Positions 53,122 to 62,901 of a stretch of DNA of 64,000 nt are shown here, in pieces. A program made the position numbers and the translations under genes. The notes below the pieces were generated by a model that was not told where the DNA came from, searched no databases, and was given only the letters and a program-made list of their open reading frames with translations. Position 1 is the stretch's first letter, and each line of letters begins with the position of its first letter. Origin of the DNA: Comamonadaceae bacterium. GTDB lineage: Bacteria; Pseudomonadota; Gammaproteobacteria; Burkholderiales; Burkholderiaceae_C. Location: assembly GCA_947450895.1 (NCBI GenBank), contig CANFWT010000003.1, positions 19,005 through 83,004 of the forward strand, given 5' to 3'.

Positions 53122-53655
53122 TTGAATCCCACCCCCATCCACAGCGACTCCGCCCACTCCAGCGCACTTCCTCCCGACTTCTCCCAAAGCCAGTTTCGCC
53201 ACGCGCTGGGGCAATTTGCCACCGGCGTGACGGTAGTGACTGCCCTGAATCCCGCCGGCGGGCTGGTGGGTCTGACGGTGAGCTCTTTCAACTCCGTGTC
53301 CTTGTCACCCCCGTTGGTACTTTGGAGTTTGGCGCTCAAGTCGAGCTCCATGGCCGCACTGCTGGCTTGCAAGCATTACGCCATCAATGTTCTGTCTGCG
53401 GAGCAGGCCGCGCTGGGCAACCAGTTCGCCACCCGCGGCATTGATCGTTACGCCGGGGTGCATTGGCACCCAGGCCAGCACGGGGCTCCACTGCTGGTAG
53501 GGGCAGTGGCCACGTTTGAGTGTTTCAACCGCAGCCGCCACGAGGAAGGCGACCACTTTATTTTTGTGGGCGAAGTGGAGCGCTGCAGCCACCGTGACCA
53601 GGTCGATCCCGTGGTCTACCACGGCGGCCAGTTCTATACCGGCGGCCTGCGCTGA
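53122..53655 (+). CDS. Flavin reductase domain protein
   Basis: A protein of about 177 aa with the FMN-binding split-barrel flavin-reductase fold: RHALGQFATGVTVVTALNPA, GLTVSSFNSVSLSPPLVLWS and HHFxxGEVE-like DHFIFVGEVERC. It supplies reduced flavin to two-component monooxygenases or acts on other acceptors; a partner is not adjacent. A TTG at 53122, 2 nt after the aapP stop, is the only start giving the full domain, so it is probably coupled to aapP. Transport role not implied. Confidence 0.82.
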   Translation: MNPTPIHSDSAHSSALPPDFSQSQFRHALGQFATGVTVVTALNPAGGLVGLTVSSFNSVSLSPPLVLWSLALKSSSMAALLACKHYAINVLSAEQAALGNQFATRGIDRYAGVHWHPGQHGAPLLVGAVATFECFNRSRHEEGDHFIFVGEVERCSHRDQVDPVVYHGGQFYTGGLR

Positions 53656-54566
53656 TGGGGGACGCCGCTGCCGCGCAGCGCAAAGAGCACCTGGATACGC
53701 TGGCCATTGCGCTGCTGCTCACCTGCTGCGCGTTTTGGGGCTTTCAGCAGGTGCTGGTCAAGGCCACGCTGGGCGAACTGGCGCCCATTTTTATGGCGGG
53801 CGTGCGCTTTGCCGGGGCAGCGGCTGTTTTGTGGCTGTGGTGCCTATGGCGTGGTGTGCCGCTATGGCAACGCGACGGCTCGCTGTGGCCGGGCCTGTTG
53901 GCGGGCTCGCTGTTTGCCATGGAATTTGTCTGCCTGTTCAGTGGACTGCAGTTCACCGCGGCGTCTCGCATCACGGTGTTTTTGTATACCGCACCGCTGT
54001 GGGCGGCGCTGGTGCTGCCTTGGTTTATCCGGTCTGAGCGACTCAGCGCAGTGCAGTGGTTGGGCTTGCTGCTGGCCTTTTTGGCGGTGGGATATACCTT
54101 GCGTGGGGGATTTACTGGTGGCCAAACTGAGCAACAGCATTGGGGCGATTTGCTCGGCATTGGTGGCGCCATCGCTTGGGCGCTGACCACGGTGGTGTTG
54201 CGCACCACGCGGCTGACCCGCTTGGGCGCCGAGAAATTGCTGTTTTACCAAGTGGCGGTCAGCGCGCTGGCCCTGCCTGTGCTGTCCCTGGCGTTGGGCG
54301 AGGCCTGGAACTGGCATTGGAGCGCGTTTGCTGCGGGCTCCATGTTTTTGCAAACCGTGGTCGGCGCCTTTGCCAGCTACCTGTGCTGGGTGTGGCTCTT
54401 GGGCCGCTACCCCGCCACGCGCATGGGCTCGTTCGCCCTGTCCACGCCGCTGTTTGCGCTCTTGTTTGGCGCGCTGTGGCTGGGCGAGGCGGTGACCGCC
54501 GACCTGCTGGGCGCGCTGGCCATGGTGGGTTTGGGAATTACGCTGGTCAACCGGCGCAGGGGCTAG
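53655..54566 (+). CDS. EamA-family (DMT superfamily) transporter
   Basis: A 303-aa membrane protein with ten predicted hydrophobic segments in two EamA repeats (starting LAIALLLTCCAFWGFQQVLV and WGDLLGIGGAIAWALTTVVL). Probable metabolite or amino-acid exporter. The start codon overlaps the flavin reductase stop (TGATG), so it is part of the same transcript as the aap genes. Confidence 0.88.
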   Translation: MGDAAAAQRKEHLDTLAIALLLTCCAFWGFQQVLVKATLGELAPIFMAGVRFAGAAAVLWLWCLWRGVPLWQRDGSLWPGLLAGSLFAMEFVCLFSGLQFTAASRITVFLYTAPLWAALVLPWFIRSERLSAVQWLGLLLAFLAVGYTLRGGFTGGQTEQQHWGDLLGIGGAIAWALTTVVLRTTRLTRLGAEKLLFYQVAVSALALPVLSLALGEAWNWHWSAFAAGSMFLQTVVGAFASYLCWVWLLGRYPATRMGSFALSTPLFALLFGALWLGEAVTADLLGALAMVGLGITLVNRRRG

Positions 54567-54570
54567 ACGA

Positions 54571-54602
54571 AAAAAGCCGCACGGTCACCCGCGCGGCTTT
54601 TT
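54571..54602. terminator. Bidirectional terminator between the EamA gene and ettA
   Basis: AAAAAGCCGC, a 12-nt loop and GCGGCTTTTT form a symmetric stem with A/U flanks, suited to ending both convergent transcripts. Confidence 0.88.
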
Positions 54603-54618
54603 ATCAGTGGGCGTCAGC

Positions 54619-56280
54619 TTACTTCAGGGCCTTAAAGCGCATGCGCTTGGGCTTGGCACCCTCTTCACCCAAGCGGCGTTTCTTGTCGGCCTCGTACTCC
54701 TGGTAGTTGCCGTCAAAGTACACCCAATGGCTGTCGCCCTCGCAGGCCAGGATGTGGGTGGCGATGCGGTCCAAAAACCAGCGGTCATGGCTAATGACCA
54801 TCAGCGTGCCCGCGAACTCCAAGAGCGCGTCTTCCAAAGCGCGCAGGGTTTCCACGTCCAGATCGTTGGACGGCTCATCGAGCATCAAAACATTACCACC
54901 AGCGATCAGGGTTTTGGCCAGATGCAAACGGCCGCGTTCACCGCCCGAGAGCGTGCCCACACGTTTTTGCTGGTCCGCACCGTTGAAATTGAAACGTCCG
55001 CAATAGGCGCGGCTGGCCATCTGGAATTTGCCCACGTTCAGAATGTCCAGGCCGCCAGAGACGTCTTCCCAGACGGTTTTCTCGTTGGCAAGGTCGTCGC
55101 GGTTTTGGTCAACAAAGGCCATTTTGACGGTCTGGCCAATCTTGACTTCGCCCGAATCGGGCTTCTCGCGCCCGGCAATCATCTTAAACAAGGTAGATTT
55201 ACCGGCGCCGTTGGGGCCAATGATGCCCACAATCGCGCCCGGCGGCACCTTAAAGCTCAGGTCGTCAATCAGCACGCGGTCGCCAAAGGACTTGGTGACG
55301 TTGACGAACTCGATCACTTCTTGGCCCAGGCGGTCGGCCACGGGGATGAAGATTTCGTTGGTTTCGTTGCGCTTTTGGTATTCGAAGTCGCTCAGTTCTT
55401 CAAAACGGGCCAGGCGGGCCTTGCTCTTGGCTTGGCGGGCCTTGGGGTTTTGGCGGGACCATTCCAGCTCTTTCTTCAAGGCTTTGGCGCGCGACTCTTC
55501 GCCTTTTTGCTCGGCCTCCAGGCGCGCTTGCTTTTGCGTCAGCCAGTCGCTGTAGTTGCCTTTGTAAGGAATGCCTGAACCGCGGTCCAACTCCAAAATC
55601 CACTCTGCCGCGTTGTCCAAAAAGTAGCGGTCATGGGTAATGGCCACCACAGTGCCCGGGTAGCGCTGCAGAAACTGCTCCAGCCAGTCCACCGATTCAG
55701 CATCCAAGTGGTTGGTGGGCTCGTCCAGCAGCAACATGTCGGGCTTGGACAGCAGCAAGCGGCACAGGGCTACGCGGCGCTTTTCACCGCCAGACAACAC
55801 GCCAATATTGGCGTCCCACGGCGGCAGGCGCAGCGCGTCGGCGGCGATCTCTAACTGGTGCTCGGAGTCGGTGCCTGCGGTGGCGATGATGGCTTCCAAC
55901 TCCGCTTGCTCCGCGGCCAGCGCGTCAAAGTCGGCATTTTCTTCACCGTAAGCGGTATAGACCTCTTCCAACCGGGCTTTGGCGCTAAAGACTTTGCCCA
56001 TGCCGCTTTCCACACTTTCGCGCACGGTTTGGGTCGGGTCCAGCTGCGGCTCCTGGGGCAGGTAACCGATATTCAGGCCGGTCATGGGAATGGCCTCGCC
56101 TTCGATTTCCTTGTCCAAGCCTGCCATGATTTTCAGCAGCGTGGACTTGCCCGAACCGTTGGTGCCGAGCACGCCAATCTTGGCACCAGGGAAGAAACTC
56201 AGGGACACATCTTTCAAAATGTGGCGCTTGGGCGGCACGATCTTGCCGACGCGGTTCATGGAAAAAACGTATTGGGCCAT
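54619..56280 (-). CDS. ettA: ABC-F translation factor EttA (energy-dependent translational throttle)
   Basis: A 553-aa soluble ABC-F protein (E. coli 555 aa) with two nucleotide-binding domains: Walker [15 protein letters not shown] and signature SGGEKRRVALCRLL in the first, then GPNGAGKSTLFKMI with SGGERGRLHLAKTL in the second. The arm and linker region between (TQKQARLEAEQKGEESRAKA) is typical. It acts at the ribosomal E site to gate translation by ATP/ADP ratio. The ATG at 56280 is the conserved start MAQYVFSMNRVGKIVPPKR. Divergent from rhlE. Confidence 0.96.
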   Translation of the reverse strand: MAQYVFSMNRVGKIVPPKRHILKDVSLSFFPGAKIGVLGTNGSGKSTLLKIMAGLDKEIEGEAIPMTGLNIGYLPQEPQLDPTQTVRESVESGMGKVFSAKARLEEVYTAYGEENADFDALAAEQAELEAIIATAGTDSEHQLEIAADALRLPPWDANIGVLSGGEKRRVALCRLLLSKPDMLLLDEPTNHLDAESVDWLEQFLQRYPGTVVAITHDRYFLDNAAEWILELDRGSGIPYKGNYSDWLTQKQARLEAEQKGEESRAKALKKELEWSRQNPKARQAKSKARLARFEELSDFEYQKRNETNEIFIPVADRLGQEVIEFVNVTKSFGDRVLIDDLSFKVPPGAIVGIIGPNGAGKSTLFKMIAGREKPDSGEVKIGQTVKMAFVDQNRDDLANEKTVWEDVSGGLDILNVGKFQMASRAYCGRFNFNGADQQKRVGTLSGGERGRLHLAKTLIAGGNVLMLDEPSNDLDVETLRALEDALLEFAGTLMVISHDRWFLDRIATHILACEGDSHWVYFDGNYQEYEADKKRRLGEEGAKPKRMRFKALK

Positions 56281-56504
56281 TGCGGTGTTCTGGAAGGGGT
56301 CAAAAATGAAACAGACCCCTATTATCGACTGCCCCGGCAAGGACGCAGCTGGCGCTTAAGTGCCGCAATCTGCTTTCGCAGCGCAACGTGCGACAATCAG
56401 GCACCTTTGCGGAGTTTCAGTTGCCCGCAAGCACAGCACCATGCTGGGGATAGCAAGCAAAGCGTTTCGTCCCTTTTTTGAATCTACCTGCCTTTGACTG
56501 ACCG

Positions 56505-56563
56505 TTTGGAAACTTCCAAAGGATAGGCTGGTACGTGCGCACCCTCAAAGCGGGTGCTTCTTT
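56505..56563 (+). promoter_or_regulatory. Structured leader of rhlE with a start-proximal hairpin
   Basis: TTTGGAA/TTCCAAA (56505-56520) forms a short hairpin, and GCACCC...GGGTGC (56539-56544 with 56552-56557) forms a second hairpin ending only 6 nt before the ATG, with TTCTTT between. The only Shine-Dalgarno-like sequence (GGGTG) sits in the second stem. This suggests translational control, perhaps by temperature, as for cold-inducible helicases. Confidence 0.5.
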
Positions 56564-58354
56564 ATGAACTTCGATGAATTGAATCTGGCGCCCGCCATCC
56601 TCAAAGCCGTGCTTGAGCAGGGCTACGAGACCCCCACGGCCATTCAGGCCCAGGCCATCCCGCTGGTCCTGGCCGGCCACGACCTGCTCGGCGGCGCACA
56701 AACCGGTACAGGCAAAACGGCGGCGTTTACGCTGCCCATGTTGCAGCGCCTGTCCACCACGGCCGCGGCCAAAAACAAATTTGGCGGCGTCGGCATCCGT
56801 GCCCTGGTGCTCACGCCCACCCGCGAACTCGCAGCCCAGGTGGAAGAAAGCATACGCACCTACGGCAAATACTTGGAGCTGACCAGCACCGTCATTTTTG
56901 GCGGCGTGGGCATGAACCCGCAAATCTCCAAGCTTAAAAAAGGCGTGGACCTGCTGGTGGCCACCCCCGGTCGCCTGCTTGACTTGCAGCAACAAGGCAT
57001 GCTGGACCTGGGCCAGGTGCAAATCTTGGTACTTGACGAGGCCGACCGCATGCTCGACATGGGCTTCGTCCATGACGTGAAAAAAGTGCTGGCCCTGGTG
57101 CCGCGCGACAAACAAAGTCTGTTGTTTTCGGCCACATTCAGTGACGAAATTCGCGATCTGGCCAACAACCTCCTGAAAAACCCGCAAAGCGTGCAAGTCA
57201 CGCCGCGCAACACCACGGTGCAGCGCATCACCCAGGTCATCCACCCGGTGGGTCGTGGCAAAAAGAAGGCGCTGCTGGCGCACATCATCAACACCCACAA
57301 CTGGAGCCAGGTACTGGTGTTCACCCGCACCAAGTTTGGCGCCAACAACGTCGCCGAGTTCCTGGAAAAGAACGGCATTTCGGCCATGGCGCTGCACGGC
57401 AACAAAAGCCAGGCGGCACGCACCCAGGCGCTGGCAGGTTTCAAGAGCGGTGACGTGCGCGCCCTGGTGGCGACCGATATTGCCGCGCGCGGCATCGACA
57501 TTGACGACCTGCCGCACGTGGTGAACTACGAAATCCCCAACGTGAGCGAAGACTATGTGCACCGCATTGGTCGCACCGGCCGCGCCGGTGCCGACGGCGC
57601 TGCGGTGAACCTGGTGTGCCTGGACGAAGAAGGCTTTATGCAGGACATTGAGCGCTTTACCAAGCAAAACATTGAAGTGGTGGTGGTTGAAGGCTTCGCG
57701 CCCGAACCCGGCGAGCGCGCCGAACCCATCGCCATGGGCCGCCAGACCATTTGGGGAGGCGCGGGCAAACCGCCCAGCCGCGACGTAATGCAAGCCGCCG
57801 CCAAAGCGGCACGCACCGAGATGCTGACCCGCGTGCGCGAAAGCAAAGGCCCCGGCGCCAACGGCGGCGGTAATCGTGGTGGTGGTGGCGGCCAACGCCA
57901 GGCGCAAGGCCCCCGTGGTTCAGGCAACGGCGGCGGTCGCAACGGTCCAGGTAATGGACCAGGCAACGGCCCACGCCAGGCACCCCGTGGCGCGCCACGC
58001 GACGCCGGTTTCCCCCGTGACGACGACGGCCCAGGCCGCCATGAAGACCAACCCCCACGCTCGCACGACGCCCACGCGGCACGCCCGCGCTTGGGGCCGG
58101 ACCGTATGTCGAGCTTCCCCAGCGAAACCCGCGTGCCCCGCGCACCGGGAGGCCAGCCTGACCCGATGCGCACCAGTGTCGACCTGATGGCCGAACGCGG
58201 TGGTCGCCGTGGCGGCGGCTACCAGGGCAACCGCAATACCGGCGGTGGCGGATATGGCGGCGCCCCCGGCGGTCAAGGTCCGCGCGGTGGCGGGGGCGGT
58301 GGTGGCCGTGGACGCGGCGGCCCTGGCGGCAACCGGGGACCTGCAGGTCGTTAA
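56564..58354 (+). CDS. rhlE: DEAD-box RNA helicase RhlE
   Basis: A 596-aa helicase with a Q-motif ([16 protein letters not shown]), motif [34 protein letters not shown] and the C-terminal [10 protein letters not shown] and HRIGRTGRA motifs. A C-terminal tail of about 160 residues is Gly/Arg/Asn/Pro-rich (RGG-like), expected to bind RNA without specificity and possibly to phase-separate. Unwinds RNA in ribosome assembly or decay, often cold-induced. Confidence 0.95.
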   Translation: MNFDELNLAPAILKAVLEQGYETPTAIQAQAIPLVLAGHDLLGGAQTGTGKTAAFTLPMLQRLSTTAAAKNKFGGVGIRALVLTPTRELAAQVEESIRTYGKYLELTSTVIFGGVGMNPQISKLKKGVDLLVATPGRLLDLQQQGMLDLGQVQILVLDEADRMLDMGFVHDVKKVLALVPRDKQSLLFSATFSDEIRDLANNLLKNPQSVQVTPRNTTVQRITQVIHPVGRGKKKALLAHIINTHNWSQVLVFTRTKFGANNVAEFLEKNGISAMALHGNKSQAARTQALAGFKSGDVRALVATDIAARGIDIDDLPHVVNYEIPNVSEDYVHRIGRTGRAGADGAAVNLVCLDEEGFMQDIERFTKQNIEVVVVEGFAPEPGERAEPIAMGRQTIWGGAGKPPSRDVMQAAAKAARTEMLTRVRESKGPGANGGGNRGGGGGQRQAQGPRGSGNGGGRNGPGNGPGNGPRQAPRGAPRDAGFPRDDDGPGRHEDQPPRSHDAHAARPRLGPDRMSSFPSETRVPRAPGGQPDPMRTSVDLMAERGGRRGGGYQGNRNTGGGGYGGAPGGQGPRGGGGGGGRGRGGPGGNRGPAGR

Positions 58355-58375
58355 TCTGACGCTGCCTTAAACCTG

Positions 58376-58400
58376 AAAAAGGGCTCTTCGGAGCCCTTTT
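58376..58400. terminator. Bidirectional terminator after rhlE
   Basis: AAAAGGGCTC, a TTCG tetraloop and GAGCCCTTTT form a perfect intrinsic terminator, usable by both rhlE and the convergent cupin gene. Confidence 0.92.
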
Positions 58401-58412
58401 GCGTTGGCGCGG

Positions 58413-58796
58413 CTAGGCCCGCACAAACAGGGTAACCAAGGGATCGGGGCCGACCTGGCGGCTCCAGTGCCCGTGGATTGCCGCGTCAAAGGCCACCCCC
58501 TCGGGCAACACGTCGGCGCTGAAAAAATGTTCACCCGGTCCGAACACGCGCGAAGCCCCTCCTTGCAGGCCAATTTCCATCTGGCCGCCCAAAATAAACA
58601 CCCACTGCGGCGCGCCGGTGCAATGAAAGCTGCTGCGAAAACCCACCGGGCTGGTACGCAACTGGTAGCCGCCACTGGCGAAGACATCGGAGAGCATGGT
58701 CTGTGGCGTGCCATGCAGCATCGGGATGGCTTCTTCTTTGAACCGGGCGCGGCCATCGGCATCGGTAAATAAAACGGTTTTGGTGAAAAAGTTCAT
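58413..58796 (-). CDS. Small cupin-domain protein
   Basis: A 127-aa single-domain cupin ([35 protein letters not shown]). Metal-ligand His residues are at least partly present (SSFHC, EHFF). Function unknown. ATG 58796 gives [19 protein letters not shown]. Confidence 0.75.
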   Translation of the reverse strand: MNFFTKTVLFTDADGRARFKEEAIPMLHGTPQTMLSDVFASGGYQLRTSPVGFRSSFHCTGAPQWVFILGGQMEIGLQGGASRVFGPGEHFFSADVLPEGVAFDAAIHGHWSRQVGPDPLVTLFVRA

Positions 58797-58914
58797 GCAG
58801 CATCCGACAAAAATGGGAGATGCCCATTGTGGCGGATCAGCCGCGTCGACCGTTCGCGTGGGAATGCAGTTCCAGTGCGCAAGTTCGGTCTGTGGCTGGG
58901 CGACAATGGCGCCC

Positions 58915-59307
58915 ATGAAACTACTGCACACCATGTTGCGCGTTGGCAATCTCCAGCGATCCATCGACTTTTACACCCAAGTGATCGGCATGAAACTGCT
59001 GCGCACGTCGGAAAATCCAGCGTACAAGTACACGCTGGCCTTCATCGGCTTTGGCAGCAACCCGGACCACGCCGAGATTGAACTCACCTACAACTGGGGC
59101 GTGGAAAGCTACGATATGGGCACGGCCTATGGCCATATCGCCCTGGGAATGAGCGATATTTACGCCGCCTGCGAGCGTATCCAGGCCGCCGGCGGCAACA
59201 TCACCCGCGCACCGGGGCCGGTGCAAGGCGGCACCACCCACATCGCGTTCGTCACGGACCCGGACGGCTACAAGATCGAACTCATCCAGCGCCTGGGCGT
59301 GGAATAA
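58915..59307 (+). CDS. gloA: Lactoylglutathione lyase (glyoxalase I)
   Basis: A 130-aa single-domain glyoxalase [60 protein letters not shown] and [15 protein letters not shown] hold the metal-binding His/Glu set of the Ni(II)-type enzymes. Isomerises the methylglyoxal-glutathione hemithioacetal. It starts 119 bp from the divergent cupin gene and is followed 3 nt later by an EamA permease. Confidence 0.95.
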   Translation: MKLLHTMLRVGNLQRSIDFYTQVIGMKLLRTSENPAYKYTLAFIGFGSNPDHAEIELTYNWGVESYDMGTAYGHIALGMSDIYAACERIQAAGGNITRAPGPVQGGTTHIAFVTDPDGYKIELIQRLGVE

Positions 59308-59310
59308 GCC

Positions 59311-60201
59311 GTGGCGTCCAAACACCTGGACGCGCGCGGCGCGTGGTTGGTCTTGGGTTCAGCCACGGTATGGAGCTTTGGCGGAGCCATTGCGCGTTAC
59401 CTGACGGTGAGCGACAGTTGGACGGTGGTGTTCTGGCGCTCTGTGTTCGCAAGCGCTTTTTTGATGGCATTTATGCTGTGGCAGCATGGCAGACAGGGCA
59501 CGCAACGTCTTTTTTGGGCCATGGGTTGGGCAGGCGTGGGCGTAGGGCTGTGCTTTGCCACCGCGTCCACCTGCTTTGTGGTGGCCTTGGCTCACACCAC
59601 GGTCGCCAATGTGTTGCTGCTGCAAGCGGGTGTGCCACTGCTGGCCGCGCTGATGTCATTCTTGCTGTTTCGCGAGCGCGTGCCGCGCGCCACCTGGATT
59701 GCAATTGCCGCCGTGATTGGCGGCGTCGCCGTCATGGTGTCCGATTCGGTAGGGGGCAAGGTCTCGCCGATTGGCGACGGACTGGCCTTGTTGGTAGCCC
59801 TGGCGTTTGCCAGCGCCACGGTCATTACCCGGCGCCATGCCCATGTGGCCATGATGCCGGCCGTGTGTTTGGGCACCTTGATGGCAGCCTGCGTGTCAGG
59901 CACGATGGCGCAAGGCTTTGCTGTCAATGCGGTCGACGGCTTGCTGCTGTTGGCCTTTGGCGCAGTAAATTTAGGCTTGGGCCTGGCACTGTTTGTGACC
60001 GGGGTGCGCCTGCTACCGTCGGCCATGGCCGCTTTGATCGGCATCGCTGAGCCGGTACTCGGCCCTCTGTGGGTGTGGTTAATCCACAATGAGGTACCCA
60101 GCCAACGCACGGTGCTGGGCGGCGCCATCGTATTTTTGGCGCTGCTCGCGCACATCATTTGGCAGCTGCGCCAGCCACGAAGCGAGCCCAGCTCCCCATG
60201 A
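59311..60201 (+). CDS. EamA-family (DMT superfamily) permease
   Basis: A 296-aa membrane protein with ten hydrophobic segments (LVLGSATVWSFGGAIARYL to ...AIVFLALLAHIIWQLRQP). Substrate unknown. The start is GTG at 59311, 3 nt after gloA, so they are co-transcribed. Confidence 0.87.
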   Translation: MASKHLDARGAWLVLGSATVWSFGGAIARYLTVSDSWTVVFWRSVFASAFLMAFMLWQHGRQGTQRLFWAMGWAGVGVGLCFATASTCFVVALAHTTVANVLLLQAGVPLLAALMSFLLFRERVPRATWIAIAAVIGGVAVMVSDSVGGKVSPIGDGLALLVALAFASATVITRRHAHVAMMPAVCLGTLMAACVSGTMAQGFAVNAVDGLLLLAFGAVNLGLGLALFVTGVRLLPSAMAALIGIAEPVLGPLWVWLIHNEVPSQRTVLGGAIVFLALLAHIIWQLRQPRSEPSSP

Positions 60202-60255
60202 CGGAGCGTGGGCTTCACGCACCGTCTCGCCATGCGGCAAGACGGCACCGCGCGC

Positions 60256-61608
60256 TTAGAACGACAGTACGAGGGACGTACCCAAGGTGTTTTTGGTTTT
60301 GGAGTAGCTACCATCGTCCATGCGGAAGTTATAGCCGCTGGACTGGTCCAGCCGGTACTCGGTTTTCCACTGGGTATTGGCGTTGATCTGGTAGTTGGTG
60401 CCCAGGCTTAAACGGGTGAGGCTGGCGCCGGTGGTGGCGTAGCCGGTGTTTGCATCAAAGGCAATCACTGCGCCGGAAGAATCCAACTCGGGCCCCAGCC
60501 CGTTGCGGAAGGTTCCGCCGTTGTCGTAGTAGGTGCCGCCACCATTTTTGTCGTTTTGAATGAAGTCAGCGCGGGCCATCAGTTGCAGGCGGGGAACAAT
60601 CTTGTAGCTCAGAAAACCGGATACGCCTGCCCATTGGGCCGTGCCGCCGTTGGCGGCGGCACGCTGCATTTCACCCACGGTGATCTGGCCGTTGACCTGC
60701 CAATCACCACGCGTCACGCCACCATCCACTGCCATGATGTTGAAGTTGCGGTTGTTGGAGCCGTGCAAACCGGACAAGCCGATGTACGTGGTTTCATCCG
60801 GGTAGTAATCGAGGCGGTAGGCCAGCGCGACGGTTGAGGCGGACGATGATGCCGCGCTGAAAGCATCACTCGGTGCCAAGTCGGGATTAACCGGCACCGT
60901 ATACGTCATTGCTTTGTCATCGCCGCCCTTATCCACATTACCCACCAACCACTTCAGCGCAACTTTGCCGCCATTGAGCGTGTGCGACATGCCCATGCCC
61001 GTGTAAACGGTGGCGCCCGCCAGGTCGTACAGCGCGTTGTGGGTGATGAATTGGTTGCCCAGTGTGGCGTTGGCGTTCGCAAACACCATTTCATAGCCTT
61101 GGAAGTCAGGAATCAGCCCTGCAATGATGCGGTTTTCTTTGTTCAGCGGGATCGACAGCGAAGCCTCATGCACCTGCGGGTCGCCACCGGGCATCAGGCG
61201 CAGCGTCCAGTCCACGCCCTGCCCGTCTTGCGACTCTTTGGTGATTTGCAGCATGCCAAATTCGCCCACGCCATTACCGGCAGACGCGCTGAAGTCGTGC
61301 TTTTTGTCCACGTCGTTGTATTTAAAGGCCGCCTCGATCACACCATTGACCTTCAGGCCCGAAAACCCAGCCGTCTCCGAGGCCGTCTGCTGCAACTCGA
61401 TTTTTTGCTCAAGGCGGTTAACCTGCTGCACCAGCGGCGCGGGTTCGGTGGCGTTGCTCAGGGCTTCGAGCTTTTCTTGCAGCATTTTGAGCTGCGCTTT
61501 CAATGCGTCGATTTCCTTGCGGGTGTCCGACGCCGTTTGGGCAAACGCGCTGGCCATGGGAAATAGGCTGGCAACTGCCAGCACACATAGTTTTTTCTGA
61601 AAGCGCAT
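60256..61608 (-). CDS. DUF3138 porin-like outer-membrane protein
   Basis: A 450-aa protein with a signal peptide (MRFQKKLCVLAVASLFPMAS, cleavage after AFA), then a coiled-coil rich in Glu/Lys/Leu (IDALKAQLKMLQEKLEALSN) and a C-terminal beta-rich part with alternating aromatic residues and final Phe (TSLVLSF), as in outer-membrane beta-barrels. DUF3138 proteins are common in Burkholderiales and of unproven function; the layout resembles DcaP-type porins. GGAGTGAG precedes the ATG. Its neighbours (LysR, MttB-like) suggest uptake of a methylated amine, but this is inference. Confidence 0.85.
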   Translation of the reverse strand: MRFQKKLCVLAVASLFPMASAFAQTASDTRKEIDALKAQLKMLQEKLEALSNATEPAPLVQQVNRLEQKIELQQTASETAGFSGLKVNGVIEAAFKYNDVDKKHDFSASAGNGVGEFGMLQITKESQDGQGVDWTLRLMPGGDPQVHEASLSIPLNKENRIIAGLIPDFQGYEMVFANANATLGNQFITHNALYDLAGATVYTGMGMSHTLNGGKVALKWLVGNVDKGGDDKAMTYTVPVNPDLAPSDAFSAASSSASTVALAYRLDYYPDETTYIGLSGLHGSNNRNFNIMAVDGGVTRGDWQVNGQITVGEMQRAAANGGTAQWAGVSGFLSYKIVPRLQLMARADFIQNDKNGGGTYYDNGGTFRNGLGPELDSSGAVIAFDANTGYATTGASLTRLSLGTNYQINANTQWKTEYRLDQSSGYNFRMDDGSYSKTKNTLGTSLVLSF

Positions 61609-61900
61609 ATCTCACTCCGGTAGGTAGAAAACACAAACAAAGGGCAAAAGTCGCTGGGCATCGCAGCGCCCCACCCGACCCGCCAGGGCCTGTGCGGGCC
61701 TTGCGAGCAATAAGCGCGCCGCCCAAAAAGCGGGAATCCGACACGCCAATGGTAACGACCAAAAAGCCAGGTTTCGCCACAGCATGCGCAAAAATGCAGG
61801 CCCTGGCATGTGCCGAGGTCTGCGGGGAAGGGATGGCTCACCGTTTGGGTGCGGTGGCCAGGCCCGTGGCGCGCACCACAAAAAGGCTGAGCGCTGCTGC

Positions 61901-62800
61901 CTAAGCAGCCTCTTGCACCAGCCAATCTTTAAGCGCCATTACGTCGCTGCGCGCGCGCCCGGCGCGCGAGGCGACGATGTACATAGGCTGTTCGGTCGTC
62001 ACGCTCTGGGGCACGGGGCGCACCAGGCGGCCTTGGGCGATCAGGGGCTCTACGATATGGCGCCAGCCCAAAGCCAAACCTTGGCCCTCCAGGGCAGCTT
62101 GCAACACGATGGAATAGTCGTTAAAGGTGAGCGTCTTGCCCGCGCGCGCAGCACTCACACCAAATTGCGCCAGCCAGAGCGACCAGTCCAAGCGCGGGCG
62201 GTAGCGCTCTTCCAGGTGCAGCAAGGTGCTGTTGGCCAGATCTTGCGGGCTTTGCAAGCGCGGGTTGGCGGCCAAAAACGCCGGGCTGCACACCGCAAAC
62301 ACCTCTTCGTCCACAAAGCGCCAGCGCGCGTGCTGGGCAAAGTCGCCGCTTCCCAGGGTGATGGCCAGGTCAATGCGTTCGCGCTCCAAGTCGAGGTCGA
62401 TGTCGGTAGTAATGCAGCGCAGCTCAATGTCCGGGTGCTGCTGCTTGAAGCGGGCGATGCGCGGCATCAGCCACCAGGTGGCGGTGGCCGTGGACACCGC
62501 CAGCGTGACCTGGTGGCCGGGCGTCATGCTGCGCACTTCGCGCAGCGCCTGGTCCATCAGCGTGAGCCCCAGGCTCACCTGCTCCAGCAAATAGCGCCCG
62601 GCCTCGGTCAGCTCCACGCCCTTGTGGCGCCGGTCAAACAGCACCACGCCCAGCTCGTCTTCCAGCAGCCGAATGGCGTGGCTCACCGCCGGTTGGCCCA
62701 CGGCCAGTTCCAGCGCGGCCTTGGTAAAGCTGCCGGTGCGCGCTGCCGCCTCAAAAGTAATCACGTTGCCCATGGCGGGCTGGTCAAAGCGCTTTTGCAT
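61901..62800 (-). CDS. LysR-family transcriptional regulator (GcvA-like)
   Basis: A 299-aa regulator with an N-terminal winged HTH (ITFEAAARTGSFTKAALELA, VGQPAVSHAIRLLEDELGV) and a periplasmic-binding-fold effector domain. Divergent from the MttB-family gene with 101 bp between, the usual arrangement for a regulator of that gene. The effector may be a methylated amine. Confidence 0.9.
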   Translation of the reverse strand: MQKRFDQPAMGNVITFEAAARTGSFTKAALELAVGQPAVSHAIRLLEDELGVVLFDRRHKGVELTEAGRYLLEQVSLGLTLMDQALREVRSMTPGHQVTLAVSTATATWWLMPRIARFKQQHPDIELRCITTDIDLDLERERIDLAITLGSGDFAQHARWRFVDEEVFAVCSPAFLAANPRLQSPQDLANSTLLHLEERYRPRLDWSLWLAQFGVSAARAGKTLTFNDYSIVLQAALEGQGLALGWRHIVEPLIAQGRLVRPVPQSVTTEQPMYIVASRAGRARSDVMALKDWLVQEAA

Positions 62801-62901
62801 GTATGAAATTGATGGCTTGGATGAAAACGCGGGCAGGTCACAAACCTTGGTTTAAAACCTATTATCCAGGGACATAGACCCAAATACCGGAGAACCATGG
62901 C

